From Penicillus capitatus (lineage: Eukaryota > Chlorophyta), in the NCBI GenBank assembly GCA_965649825.1, contig OZ287694.1:1116001-1180000 (forward strand): 64,000 nt of DNA, given 5' to 3'. Shown here one piece after another: positions 11,160 through 23,288 of the stretch. Positions within the stretch are counted from its first letter, which is position 1. The number at the start of each line of letters is the position of its first letter. The position numbers and the translations under genes were made by a program. A model generated the notes under the pieces. The model was not told where the DNA came from, did not search any database, and worked only from the letters and a program-made list of their open reading frames with translations.

Positions 11160-13367
11160 ATGCTCGAGTTTGCCGTTTTGATTTCCGTTCTCGTTTTGGC
11201 AGGCGTTGAACTGCGTCGGCGCTCGAGTCACAAATCGCATGACGATCCGGACAAGAAGAGCGATGCCTCGGAGAAGGAATCACCGGAGAAGCCATCGGCG
11301 GCGACGACGACGACCAAAGACTACTGCGTTTCGCTCCTGATACCTTGCATCGTTGGCCTGCTGCTGCTCCTTGCCTATTACGCGATTCCGCCTACCCAAA
11401 TCCGCTCGTTGCTGAAGATCCAGGGTTGTATCCCTCCCTCACCCGACACCCGAGCAACGGATTGGGATTACCGTCACAATACGGCAGAGTTACACAATGT
11501 GAGTGGGAGTCCTGTAGCCCAAGTGCTGTTCAATCAAGGAGTGCTGCTGAGATGGGGTTACACCTTAGAAGGCTCCCATCAAGCCTTTGAGACGGCTATC
11601 TCTGTCGACGCCTCGTGTGCCATGTGTCACTGGGGAATAGCTTACGCTGCATCTCCCTTTGCCAATATTGTGGCATTGCCAGACAGCATTCGTTATCCAC
11701 ATTTCTCAACGGACATGAACCGTGAGGCACGGCGGTTCCTCCAGAAGGCTGAAGAACTGCCTAAGCGATCGCTGAAAGAGGCAAAGTATATCGATGCCAT
11801 GTGGATACGCTTTCCCGAAGTGCAAGAGGTGGAGAGAAAGCACCAGGAGTGGCTGGAATTTATGCATGGTGCTCGCATGCTCGACATCTGGAAGGAAGAT
11901 CCCGCCGATCTCATTGCAGGCGCATTGGCTATAGAGGCATTTGTGAACTGCATGCCATGGGACTACTATATCCCACATTTGGAAAATCGTCCATCTTTGG
12001 AAGACATCTCGTGGTCGGATCTTATCGATCAGACCTTCCCAGATCAACAGAACGGCAAAGCTCAGTTCACTGCGATCACAAAGATCTCGTTCGACAATCG
12101 AGTGTTCCAAGGATTACCTCTAGATCCTGCACACGAAGCAAAGAAAGTGCAGAATCAAGCAATGCGTCCTCTGGCAAGAGTGGTCGAGCAATTGGTGTTG
12201 AGAGCGTTAGAAATGGAAGAGGCACATCCGATGGTGACACATCTCCACATTCATCTCACTGAAGCGTCGATGGCTGATGAACCTGGCAAGGCATTTCTTT
12301 CTGCTTCGAAGCTCGATGCTGTGAGCCATCAATGGAAGTCAGCCCATCTCGTCCATATGCCAAGTCACACCTTCTATCGGGTAGGGGAGTATGCGAAAGC
12401 TGTGAAATCTAACGAGCTTGCGTACCTCGTCGATATCGAAACTTCCCAAAAGTACTGTGCACATACCTATGTGCCCGAGCACAATGTCAAAGTCCTCGTT
12501 GCTGCGGCCTCGATGGGCGGACTTCTGCAGAAGGCAGAGGAGTATGCACACGTTCTGAGAGGCATAGGCAAAAAGATAACACTTCGCAAGTACTTACCAG
12601 ATGGCTGGGACTATGTTTCATTGGTCGACATCTGGGGTCAGTTCGGTCAGTGGGACAAGATCCTCCAGATGGATATGCCTTCCGATGGAGCCAGAGGTGG
12701 CACTCCGTCAGAGGGCCTCATTTACAGCACAGCCATTTATCACTTCTCTCGCTACATGGCATTGACGCATCGTCCGATCCGTCGTGCACCTCGTGCATTG
12801 CTGACAGATGCCGATGCCAACGTCGAACTAGCAGCATTCCAGGAAGCGGCAGCCAAGGTCTCCAAGAGACCCAACACAGTCCCTGGTGAAGGACTGGGTA
12901 TCTACTCCGCTGCTTACTACGAAAGGATCCAAGTTGCATCGCACTACACCGAGATACGTGCCTCTCTGTTAAAGGGAAACACCGTATGTGATCCGCAAAC
13001 ATTACCTGAGTCGAGATGTGACGTGACGTGATTGTGTGTTCATTGTTAGACACAGGCAATCGTGCTCATGGAGGAGATCATCCGTCTGGCGAACGAGATG
13101 GGATATATGGAACCCCCGTGGACACAACAAGCGCCTCGGCAGTGCCTCGGGTACATCCTTCTGCATGATGGACAGTATGAAGCAGCCAAGAAAGTGTATC
13201 ATCGGGATTTAGTCGAGAATCCGAGAAATCCGTGGTCGACACTCGGATTGGCTCAAGTCTACGAGGCCCTGCACCAGAAAGATGAACAGGAACAGATGAT
13301 GGTGAAGTATCAAAGCATGGATGCTGCAGATATCGGTTGCAGCTGTCCGATGCTGCGTATGGAGTGA
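11160..13367 (+). CDS. Membrane-anchored TPR-superfamily protein
   Basis: The 713-residue protein is encoded by exons 11160-12983 and 13050-13367, with a 66-nt intron in phase 0. It has an N-terminal hydrophobic anchor (residues 2-17), a charged Ser/Lys/Glu-rich linker, and a second hydrophobic helix near residues 62-77. The rest is helical and TPR-like, with recurring features such as NQGVLLRWGYTLEGSHQAFETA, CAMCHWGIAYA, THLHIHLTEAS, HLVHMPSHTFYRVGEYAKAVKSN and PEHNVKVL. This pattern matches a widespread but poorly characterised family of TPR proteins found in bacteria and protists. The final exon adds two more TPR-like units. The topology suggests a signal anchor with the TPR body in the lumen or outside. 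No enzymatic function can be assigned. Confidence 0.8.
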
Positions 13368-15437
13368 ATCTGACCATCTCTATACTCTCTCCTCCGCACG
13401 CATCACAAGATCCCATCGACGTTTCGTTCAAGAATCCGTCGATCGACCTTCGAAGTTTCCTCTTGTGTTTTGCAGTAGATCCAAGCACTCGACGCTCGGT
13501 TTGGGTTCTCTTTTTTGTCGGACTTAGCCGATGCTCTCTCTCGGTGCTAAACAAGCGTGTCTTTTTTTGAAGAATGGATGAGTGGTAATGTTTGTGTTGA
13601 TGCATCGCGTGTCTTGCTGTAGAGACGAGACATTTTTGATCGGGTGCTCACAATGAACCGTTACGTTTGTTCGTTTAAGTGCATGCGTCGTCTTTGCAGT
13701 TAGGCCTGCACGCGCTAGAAGCGTTCGTGTCGAACATCCTGCCTAGTATCCCCTACCGAGATATCCTACGCCTTTCTCGTCGACATTCCTGATCCGTTGT
13801 AGCAAAATCCGCCTTCGCTGTCACAAGAGGGTAACCGTCAACTGGCACATATCGGAAGGAGAGCATCTTGCCTCTCAGTGCCTCGAAGACAGGAAAGCGG
13901 CTACACAGCCACACATTGCTCTGTCTATTGGTTTAGCAATCTGTTCACGTCTATCCAACCCACGCATGTTCAGAGAAGCCCGTTTTTTATTCCGCCTGTA
14001 CTTATGTATGTACATCCATCATTCTCAAACAGTCACGGTGGATCTTCTATGACTTGATCATGCCGGCCTTCTCTGTGAAAGATATCTTCTTCGGTCGAAA
14101 GAAACAGATGTTTATTTCGAAGAAGGGGCGGTATGTTATGGACATCTATCTCCATTATTGATCGCCTGCCTTTGCTCTTCCGAAAAGGATGGGCGCAAAT
14201 GCCTTTAGAGGGAATGCTGTCTCTTCGGCCTTTATCGTTTGCGACTCTTGTCGCGCTTTATTCGGCATCGCTTGAAGTTTTCTATAAAGCAGCCGCATTT
14301 TTCTATATTAAATGATGGGTACGTTGCTTCAGTCTAGGTCTTTCCCCATTCCATGCAAAGAGAAAAGCATGTGTTCATTAACATCAGCGAGAACGCTCTC
14401 GTCATGCATGAGACTTCGAAAAAGCGTTTGTGAAAGAGAGGAATCACTACAGCGAGACGTAATAAGGTATTGCTGAATACTTTTGCACAAAATCCAGAAC
14501 TAAAAACCAAAGCGAGTGGTGGACATGCCGAAAAGTCACCATAGGAAATCCTTTGCGAAATCACAAGCGTACAGCGCTGCTGCCATCGCAATCTTATACA
14601 CACCGTATGTTCTATTAGCACCTCTTGATAAACTTTGTCCAGACAATCCAGGATGGGAAAACAAGAATATATATGGTCTTGACACAGAAATCTAGCTAAG
14701 ATATCTAATTTGTCAGCTCTTGTCTCTTCAACGGTCCAGAGCGAGACGATGAGATCTGAGCTGCATTCCTTGTTTCTAACGACTAATCGAACGAGACAAC
14801 CCTTGTAAGTGGGACTTGGACGCATAACTGCGCGCTAGTAACGTTGACCAGAATCAGAGGATGTGACGTTGTATATGCATAGCATCGATGTCTTTGCAAG
14901 AATAGTTATCCGTTTTCACAGGATGAGAAGTTCTGGTGTGTTTGACAATGAGAGCAAGCAAACAAGCAAGCAAATAATCCTAGTTTGGGTTCGTCGGAAA
15001 GACAACGGAGTACCATACATTGGGAGCATAGGACGACGACGACGGTAGTTATAAGAATAACGATAACCTGAAACGAATCCCAACACCAGATATCTCATAG
15101 AGCTGCTTGAAGCTGTTATTCATATTAGAGCAGCAGCTGGTTGACCGACCGATCGACCGCTTGTTCATCCATCATCACCATCGACTGTCATCACTTTCAG
15201 AAAAAAAGTGATCGCCCAAAGCAAAAACCTCTGACCCATGCGATCATCAATTTTGAAAAACAACGAACTCAAAAGGTTCAACACCAAACAAAAGGGAAAT
15301 CTTGGACCTTCTGCTACTACTCTTCTTGATGCTGTCAGTGTTTGCTGTCTGTCATATATATTACACCCATCAATGCGATGATCCTGTGGCACCAAATCTG
15401 CAGACAACACAGACGCAGGCTGTTAGATATCTGTGTA
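13368..15437. other. Gene-poor 2-kb stretch
   Basis: No exon chain with family similarity is visible between the TPR gene and the kinase. The longest ORF is 14334-14825 (minus, 163 codons, true ATG). It is Cys- and Leu-rich without a recognisable motif and could occur by chance in a sequence of this length. Short A/T runs and a small (caag)n-like patch near 14955-14975 are present. Confidence 0.5.
14334..14825 (-). CDS. Hypothetical 163-codon ORF, doubtful
   Basis: This intronless frame starts with ATG and sits alone in a gene-poor region. Its composition (many Cys, Leu, Val) resembles no family that I know. A frame of this length is expected a few times by chance across six frames of 64 kb, so it is listed only for completeness. 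Confidence 0.15.
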   Translation of the reverse strand: MRPSPTYKGCLVRLVVRNKECSSDLIVSLWTVEETRADKLDILARFLCQDHIYSCFPILDCLDKVYQEVLIEHTVCIRLRWQQRCTLVISQRISYGDFSACPPLALVFSSGFCAKVFSNTLLRLAVVIPLFHKRFFEVSCMTRAFSLMLMNTCFSLCMEWGKT

Positions 15438-16661
15438 CTACTGCGTCCATGGACTGTACTTTATTTGATCTTCGATGTGGAGATTCCACAGTTCCACATG
15501 TGGAAGCATGGCATTCAGACGTCGATGAATATCTTTAAAGTCTGGCCGCTTTCTCCAGTCTTGGTGCCAGCAATCCTGGATGAGTTCCGAGTATGGACCC
15601 GGGACAAATCTCGGAATTTCGGGTCGGACGCCTTGAACAATGGCAACGAGAATGGCGGCTGATGTTTTGCGATGGAAAGGACGCCTGGCTGTGATAAACT
15701 CCAATAAAATCATACCGAAAGAAAACACATCTGCTGCACTGCGTAATTCGCCATCCCGCAGCACTTCCGGAGGCATATGATCTACTGTCCCCCACAGACC
15801 CGTTTGTAACATTTTGTTCTTCTTGAGTCTTCGACTGGCACCGAAATCGCCAATTTTGGCTACAAAACCATAAGGAGATGCTATATCAGTTTTGAGGAAT
15901 ACGTTCTGAGTTTTCAGGTCTCCGTGAACGACGCCATTGCGATGAAGACAGACCATAGCTTCTGAGATTTGGCTCGAAATGGCAAGAATCTTTTCCAAGT
16001 GCGGACGCATCAGGTCGCTATCTCGATGAAATCGCTTGTTGTGGATTCCGTCATAGAGCGATCCCACGTCACAGTATTCCATCATGATCCACGTCTCTTT
16101 TGTCGGATAGATATCACTACCCTCTTTCGACGGAATCCCTTTTGCGAGTTCCGAGAAGCTGCCAGACGAAACAGAGTCCCAACTCAGCGACAAGAAGGAG
16201 TTCTCTCGTCCAGACACATTGCTTGTATCGACATTTTCCCGCACAGCAATGATTTGGACGAGATTCGGGTGTGTGATGCCTGAGATAAATACTTCTGGAA
16301 TCTCGGTCTCTCTATCTATGCAAGTGCTGACAATTTTGACGGCAACAGAATGTCCACTAAGGTCTGCGACATAGACGGTCCCGCTAGCACCGGATCCCAG
16401 TGCGCGTCCGAGAATAACGTTTGTAAACACCAGGTCTTCGTTCTTCAGCTTGCCGAATATATAGCGGCGGTTTGTGCTCCAACGTTTCTTATATTTCTTC
16501 AGAACATGCCTCCATTCTTCCGAACGCAACGACGTGGATGCCCAACTGTTGTTGCGACGAATGAGGCCGCAGGAAAAACGCTCAGCTCGAGAGGATTTTA
16601 AGGAAGACGCATCGGCCTCGTCGAAGGAATGCTTCTTTTTCTTCGACAACCAGAACTTCAT
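15438..16661 (-). CDS. Protein kinase, TKL-like
   Basis: This intronless 407-residue kinase has a basic, Ser-rich N-terminus (residues 1-80) and then a full kinase domain. The Gly loop is GRALGSGASGTVY, the ATP-binding Lys is in VAVKIV, the catalytic loop is HGDLKTQN (HGD rather than HRD), the metal-binding motif is GDFGAS and the APE position reads PPE. ADVFSFGMILLE, and QDCWHQDWRKRP in the C-lobe, are typical of tyrosine-kinase-like (TKL) serine/threonine kinases. The first ATG in frame is at 16661. The frame is open further upstream, but only 56 nt separate it from the stop of the RNA polymerase III gene on the same strand. The substrate is unknown. Confidence 0.85.
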   Translation of the reverse strand: MKFWLSKKKKHSFDEADASSLKSSRAERFSCGLIRRNNSWASTSLRSEEWRHVLKKYKKRWSTNRRYIFGKLKNEDLVFTNVILGRALGSGASGTVYVADLSGHSVAVKIVSTCIDRETEIPEVFISGITHPNLVQIIAVRENVDTSNVSGRENSFLSLSWDSVSSGSFSELAKGIPSKEGSDIYPTKETWIMMEYCDVGSLYDGIHNKRFHRDSDLMRPHLEKILAISSQISEAMVCLHRNGVVHGDLKTQNVFLKTDIASPYGFVAKIGDFGASRRLKKNKMLQTGLWGTVDHMPPEVLRDGELRSAADVFSFGMILLEFITARRPFHRKTSAAILVAIVQGVRPEIPRFVPGPYSELIQDCWHQDWRKRPDFKDIHRRLNAMLPHVELWNLHIEDQIKYSPWTQ

Positions 16662-16717
16662 ATCGCTATTAGAGCTAAAAGACTTGAAACGAAGTCCGTT
16701 TGAGGGGCGCCTCAAAT

Positions 16718-19700
16718 CTACAGTATCCTAACCGACGGCGGCACGGGCACCGTCGAGGGCTGACAACGGTCGCCAGTCGCTGACGAACACCCTTCGTCGT
16801 TGTAGAGAAGCTTAAAGAGCCCTGTGCCTGTCGGCATCGGAATTCCCATAATGATGGATTCGCTCACGCCCGTCACATTGTCGACGCGTCCGTGCAGCGC
16901 TGCATCGAACAAATGGTCTGCGGTTTTCTCGAACGATGCTGCATGCAGTACACTGTCTTTCATTCGACTGATACCCGTCCGAGTGATGCCGAGCACCTCT
17001 CCCTGACCGTCACACAAATGGTGATCAAAATGCGCGAATCCGTGAACAGAGAACTGTGCCTTGTACGTCATACAGTCTGCCAGAAGCATGGTATGACGGT
17101 GGTCGACAAACATTCCGAAGGCGACCATGGTTCCCTCAATCTCGGAGATGATCCTCGATCGAGCAGCTTCGATCCCAAGCACGCGCTCTGTCTCCATAAC
17201 GTGATTGGTGACTGTCTCACTCCCTGTGACGCCAGGAACGGACATGACCTCTGACAAATTTGTCCCTGAACATCCATCAGCGATGAAATGCGGCGTTGGT
17301 GCGACATTCACCTTCTGCTAAGATTCTGTAGGTCCCTTGTCCGGGGCAGTGCGGATCGGCGACTTCTTGAATCACGGCGCGTTCCACAGAGGACAATCCC
17401 GCGACAATGACCTATCCACGCATACCCCTTGTATGTCGCCCTCCATGTGGCTTGTATGTTTGTGCGACCTCCGGTAGTGCTTGCTCGAGTCTGTGGATTT
17501 CGAGGGGCAGATCGGCGGCTTTTCCTTTAAGGGCATCCTCCAAGGCATACACAATGAGATGCGTGGTCGATTCCACATGCACCGCCTCTGGTTTCAGCTT
17601 GAGCTTCGGCGCACTGAGAATGGCGTCTCGAATACTGTACGCATTGATCTCCAACTGCAGCTGGGCAATGATCTCCACGTCCAATGTCACACAAATACAG
17701 ACATCATCTAGCATTACAACGGTCACATCGAGGGAACTCTCGCGAAGATACTCTTCGAACGTTGCGTCAGGGTCGTGACCATGGATTTCGATATCTGGCC
17801 AAGTTTCGTCGACTCCAATCGGCTCTTGATGATTCGAGCAAACACAGGATTGTCTTTGCATTCGAGTGTGACATGAATGATGGGCGTGCTGATATTCTTG
17901 GAGGCATTAATGATTTCTTTGATTCTGGGAACACCTTGAGTAATCTGCATACTTGCAACGCCGGCAAAATGAAAAGTCTTTAAGGTCATCTGCGTGCCTA
18001 ACATCCCACAGACTCCATTGCCATCGTTACACAGCCCCTATCTTAAATGCCATGCCTGGCTCTCCGATGCTCTGTGCTGCGATGGCTCCGGCTGTCGTGC
18101 CCGGATGAATGAGCTTCGATCGGTATCCTCTCAGCAAACTCTGAACAAACCGATCAAATTCGACACGTGTGATGCCTTCTGAACAAGCCAGATACTCCAG
18201 GCGCTCCTCTCCACGTGTGTCATTGCTCAACTGGTAACGCTCTCTCCCCTAGAAGGCCATTCCGTCTTTGAACCCCCGTTGTTCATAATCGATGCATCCG
18301 ACAGCTTGGTAACGCTGAAGCTGTTTTTGAAGAAAATCATCGAGGCTGTGTCTAAAATGCTCGCTCAGGATGGACCCTGTTCCGCTTCCTGATGCCGACT
18401 CTGAGATGCTATGGACGTGCTCTATCATCCGTTTCATTTCATCGGGCAGCGGAACAGACCACTCTCTAGAAACTGGATCCCTTAAGTCGCCTCTTAAGCT
18501 CAGCGCCTTCACTCGACTCAACAAATGACTACCATAGGATTCACGATTCAGAAATTAAAGCTGTCGCATATCAAGCATGTACTCACTCGAAATTGATAGG
18601 CGCTCCATCTTTGCACTCCATCAGTGGAGGATCGAGAGCGTCATCACCATACTTTAACTGTACAATGGAGGACGAGGCGTCTCGAACGGTTAGATCGTAG
18701 TGGACATAGAGATCTTCCAGTGCTTTGATCAATCGACGGGACATGTATCCCGTTTCCGCTGTTTTGACAGCAGTATCCACCAATCCCTCTCGCCCAGCCA
18801 TGGTATGAAAGAAGAACTCTGTCGGCGTCAAACCCGAATAGAAAGAATTGGCCACAAATCCTTTGGCCTGAGGTGCCTTGTCGCCCTTGGGAAAATGCGG
18901 CAGCGAACGTCGGGTGAAGCCATCTGGTGTCCTTGTGCCGCTCACTGTCTGCTGCCCCACACAGGCAATCATCTGAGCAATGTTAATGGGAGAGCCTTTA
19001 GATCCGCAGAGACTCATGATGAGACAGCTGTTGTGTTCGTTTAGAGACTGCATACAGAGTCTGCCTGCTTCCGAACGGATCTCGTTAAGCTCTGCCGTGA
19101 TTTTGGCCTCCAGGGTCTCCTCTTCATTCATGCCAGGTTCAGGAATGAGACTGCCTTTCTTGTACTGTGAAATGAAGGTGTCACATCGATGGTAGCTCTG
19201 GTCCATTTTTCTGTTGTTCTCCTCTTGCAGCTGATGGGACGGCGTCACATCATCGATGCCAATAGAGAAACCGCGCTCCCCCATGAAACGTGCCGAGAGC
19301 TTCGAAAGGCGTTTCATGACTTCTGCAGCCACCCGTCCGCCGTAATCATTTTTGAGCACGCCAAAAAGGCCACCTGATACAAAGGGGACCACCATTAGGC
19401 CCGATTCTCGGACAGTGTCTATCTGTCTTCTCACCTTGATTGCCTCCCAATACCACTTTGCCCAGTCTGCCTGAGATATGTTCGCTGTTGATGAAGTGGA
19501 CGTAGCCATCATTGGAGCACAGTTGTTCATCATGTCTGCTATAGAATTTCTCCTTGATCTCCACATTCACAAAGACTCTGCATGCTGCATTCGGCCGAAC
19601 CAGGACACTGAAAAGTTGCTTTCCTGTCCATAGCTCAATGGGCTTGAGAATGGCCGGAGGTGGCATGTGGATTTCTTGCCGAGCATCCACCATGAAGCAG

Positions 19701-21754
19701 CAGTACATGGCAAACTGTGCTCGTGTCAGATAGACATCTTTGCTTGTGATGAGATAGGCACAGGTTAAGAAATCTTGTGTGGCACTGACAAGCAGTTCTC
19801 CATTCTTAGGAGCACTGAGATTGTGATCGGTGCCCATCAAGAGCAATGCCTCAGCTCTTGCTTCTTCTGTCTGGGGCAAGTGCAGATTCATCTCATCTCC
19901 GTCAAAATCTGCATTATACTGCACAACAGGAATATGACAATCAGGCAGGCACAAGGGAGAATATGTTTACTGGATTGCATACGCATTCGTTGAAGCGAAG
20001 GGTTCTCCATGGACGCACCTTGACCTTGTGCGCCATCATGGACACACGGTGCAAAGAGGGCTGTCGATTGAACAGGACAATATCACCATCGTTCAGATGA
20101 CGCTCGACGACATCCCCTGGCTACACCCACACTTGAAAGAGAGAGATTCGTTTTCTCTGGCCAAACTTGCAGTTCTCGAGCAATCTTGCGGCGGTCGGCA
20201 TACTTTAAGAAGAACTTGCTGCCGTCGAGTTTCTCTACGAGATTCGCTCCTGGATGCATAAACTGAGAGAAGAGTCAACTCAAGGGTCACGTGGGATGAC
20301 AGAAGACCTGTCCATTGAGGATGCATTGCTGGAGGTGGGGTATGTTATGCTGATTGACGCGCTCTGGATACGTCAGTGTTTTGGCGATGTATAGAGGAAC
20401 TGCCAGTTCGTCGATACCGAGATTCGGATCTGGTGAAATGACCGTCCGTCCACTGAAATCCACTCTCTTTCCACTCAGATTCCCTCTGAATCGTCCCGAT
20501 TTGCCTTTCAGCCGTTGAACATAGCCACTGACATCAACACCATCACCAAAGGGCTAAGATCGGCAGGAGAGCAGTACCGAACACGGCGTTGTGGTTGAAG
20601 AAGAGGCGACAGTCCAGGTAGATCGCTATTGAGTACGACGGCGAGTTCGATTTGCATAGCATCCCAGATCTCCACGACAGATGTAGCGGCAATGCCTTGT
20701 TCAAATCCTGCCCTGAGCCTCGTGTTGTAGTCCAGAATCTGAGAGTGCATGGAATTGCAGGATGGCAAGGAGAGTGTGCAGCAACTTGTGTGAGACGCAT
20801 GGAGATATCATCTTCGTTACTCCCGACGCCTTCCATCTCCACGGAGGGACGAATGCAGACCGGCGGGACAGGGATCCTTGTGACGATCAGGTTTTCGGGG
20901 CGGCCTCCCAGGCACAAGAACTCCACATCTTCATCAGGTATGCTCTGAAAGAGATGCAATACTCTCAGCGGATTCAGATCGTCCGTGACCTGCAGTAGGC
21001 AGACATCTTCTTAAGTGTGTCACCTCGGCTTAGGGGAGAGGCCTTGGAGAGGAGGCGCTCTATGGAGCTGTTGTATAGAATGGCTTGCTCAAATTCTGTT
21101 CTTTGCAGCTCGGACGTACGATACTTGTAGGCATCGTGCATGAGTTTGTAAACGCCGCCTGCTTTCTTGACGACTGCATTCTCTGCACCGCAATAGGGAC
21201 ACAGACGAATCTGATTCCCAACCGATTTGCATCTATGTCACTCTTTTGAGACAAACGCATTAGCAGGAGTAAAGATTTGTGAACTTGGCATTGATTTTCT
21301 TGAAGATGGCTTTTCGGCCCAGTGGCTCCAATCTCGGATTTCTCAATTTTCTGAGGAACTCCTGTTTGTCTGTCGGCACGAGGAGCACTCTGGCGCACGT
21401 CTTGCAAATGACTTGGAGAATTTTGAGGGTGTAAGAGAGGTAGCCAATGTGAAAGAGTGGGAGGAGAAGTTGGATGTGACCAAAATGCCCAGTGCATTCT
21501 GAGAGAGACTGGTGGCATGTGGCACAGAGTGCTGTCTTGCTGCTGACGCCGAGTCTGGCATCCAAGACACTGCCAATGTGTGGTGTCCTCTCTGGCATCT
21601 TGTAGAGTTTTGACTCATACACCAGCATCTCACTTCCCTTCTCGATCTCGACGGCGCCGTGCAACGCGAATTCGATCTTGGCGATCTTCTGCGGCGCAGG
21701 ACGCGGCAGATAGGGCTCCTTTGAATAGACAACGCGAAAAGCATGCTCCGACAT
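16718..21754 (-). CDS. RPC1: DNA-directed RNA polymerase III largest subunit (RPC1)
   Basis: This is the catalytic clamp subunit of RNA polymerase III, which makes tRNAs, 5S rRNA and other small RNAs in the nucleus. The N-terminus carries the zinc-binding clamp ([26 protein letters not shown], then [15 protein letters not shown] after a 52-nt intron). The active-site loop reads [13 protein letters not shown]. Later exons carry bridge-helix, trigger-loop and clamp segments, including [23 protein letters not shown], and the RPC1-specific end ([30 protein letters not shown]). The gene is split by about ten short introns. The ATG at 21754 gives MSEHAFR and the stop is at 16718. RPC1, rather than RPA1 or RPB1, is indicated by the lack of a heptad CTD and by the N-terminal spacing. 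Confidence 0.93.
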
Positions 21755-22434
21755 CGCAAGCGACTAGCCGGTCACATCAAAAGAGAAAAACAAGACGGCA
21801 TCCATGCGACGGTCATATCAGCGCTTCTAGACAAGTCCTACAGCTGGCAATCGCGTGGTAACTTCCCGTTTTCAAAAATGCTGGTCAGACGACAGCATTC
21901 TGTATGCGTTTGCGACCATGCGATGTTGCTGCACCTCTTTTTGAAGTCCAGAGGGTCGAGTTTATTGGAGTCGCTTTTTTGTCTGCGCGTCGGTTTTTCG
22001 ACCATTGTTTTCGGGCAAGATGATTATTGCACGAAGGGACGATCAAAGTGCGTTCTAAGATGCCTTGAAGAGCTCGTAGATACTGCAAAAGTCTGAGCAA
22101 TTTTGATGGCGTGCCTTTTTGCAAGCATCAGCCAGATGGTCTTTCTATGCAGCAAAGGTGCATGGTCCATTCGCAAAATCGATTACAAATAATGCAATGT
22201 ATCAACGCGCGACTGCTGCGCTGCATTGTGCAGACACTGCTTAATCCTGATCGGCTCAAAACAAGGAGGGGCGGAAAACTCAGACGCGCCGTCCTTGCCG
22301 GAAAAAAAAACGAATGCTGCATGTGAACTTCATGCATGCTGAATGGATCAGCAAAGTTCCACAGAATGAAAAATCAAACGCAGTCGGACAACTGCTGACA
22401 TCACTAAACTCCGCCGATCTTCTCTTCGTCCAAA
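21755..22434. other. Upstream region of RPC1
   Basis: This 680-bp spacer separates the RPC1 start from the stop of the next minus-strand gene. It should hold the RPC1 promoter. I see only short overlapping ORFs without motifs. Confidence 0.45.
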
Positions 22435-23288
22435 CTATCTGCGTCCCGAAGGTGCTGGCCTCGGTCTTGTTATCGTTGTTGTATTTGTCGTGACGTTCGC
22501 CGTCACCGTCGCCGTACTCGGCGGACTGGGGTTCGGACTCGTCGCTCTGAAGTCGTCAAGCGTAACGCCGTCGGGCAGCAAAACGACTGAAACTCCTTCG
22601 GGGAGGGACCCAAAGAGAAACTCCTTTCCGGTAAAGATGTATGGCACTTTCGCCCAGATTAAGGCGATAACGACTCGGGCATTCACTTCCTCGCATTGTG
22701 GAAGACGCAATCTCAATCCTTCCGGATACGCTTCGGATGCCGAGCACCTTTGGAACGATTGACGATTCCCTTCCACGCATTGCGGGCGGTAAGAGCAAGC
22801 CTCGAGAGTCTTCAAGAGAATGTTCGTGCATGCATCGGACACGAAGCACGCCTCCACGGATCCCCGTTTCGGACACATAGCTTCAATGATCGCCGGCGCA
22901 GTTGCACTATCACTGACTGTTTGTCCGTCTGATGCGAAACGATTTTGGAGGATCCGTCTTCTGCCTCGATGACCGACACTGCACGAAACCGAAAAGCAGG
23001 GGTACCCCAAGAGTCGTCTCGATATGCTGAGCGATGCGTCCACTCTAGATATGACAACTGTTTCTCCCGTTGTGTGGGAGTCGCCTTGCAATGCTAAACA
23101 GTCACGAAATCCACCTAATTGCGCAAAAACTCATCAAGAATAAATCATACCTGAACAGGCAGAAATGCAGAACAGTGCAATCTAAAGGCAACAATGAGTT
23201 TAGTCGAGCATGGTAAAGTTCTGCCAGGCAGTGAGCAAATGCCACTCACCAAGCGACGAAGCGAGATCTGCGACGAAGAGTTCGGCAT
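22435..23288 (-). CDS. Secreted Cys-rich protein with Thr-rich tail, lectin-like at best
   Basis: Exons 23250-23288, 23151-23181 (a 31-nt microexon) and 22435-23114 add up to exactly 250 codons, with introns of 68 and 36 nt. The N-terminus (MPNSSSQISLRRL, then IALFCISACSG) is a plausible signal peptide. The mature part has about ten cysteines. The pattern SRVDASLSISRR...CFSVSC...AMCPKRGSVEACFV...CSYRPQCVEG...LRLRLPQCE faintly recalls galactose-binding SUEL-type lectin domains, but that is weak. The C-terminus is Thr/Asn/Pro-rich (VTANVTTNTTTITRPRP), resembling a glycosylated stalk. A role at the cell surface or outside is inferred. Confidence 0.5.

Noticed and set aside
14334-14825. 163-codon ORF as a confident gene
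   Set aside because: Length is within chance expectation for this window and nothing in the sequence supports a function; it is kept only as a doubtful entry.
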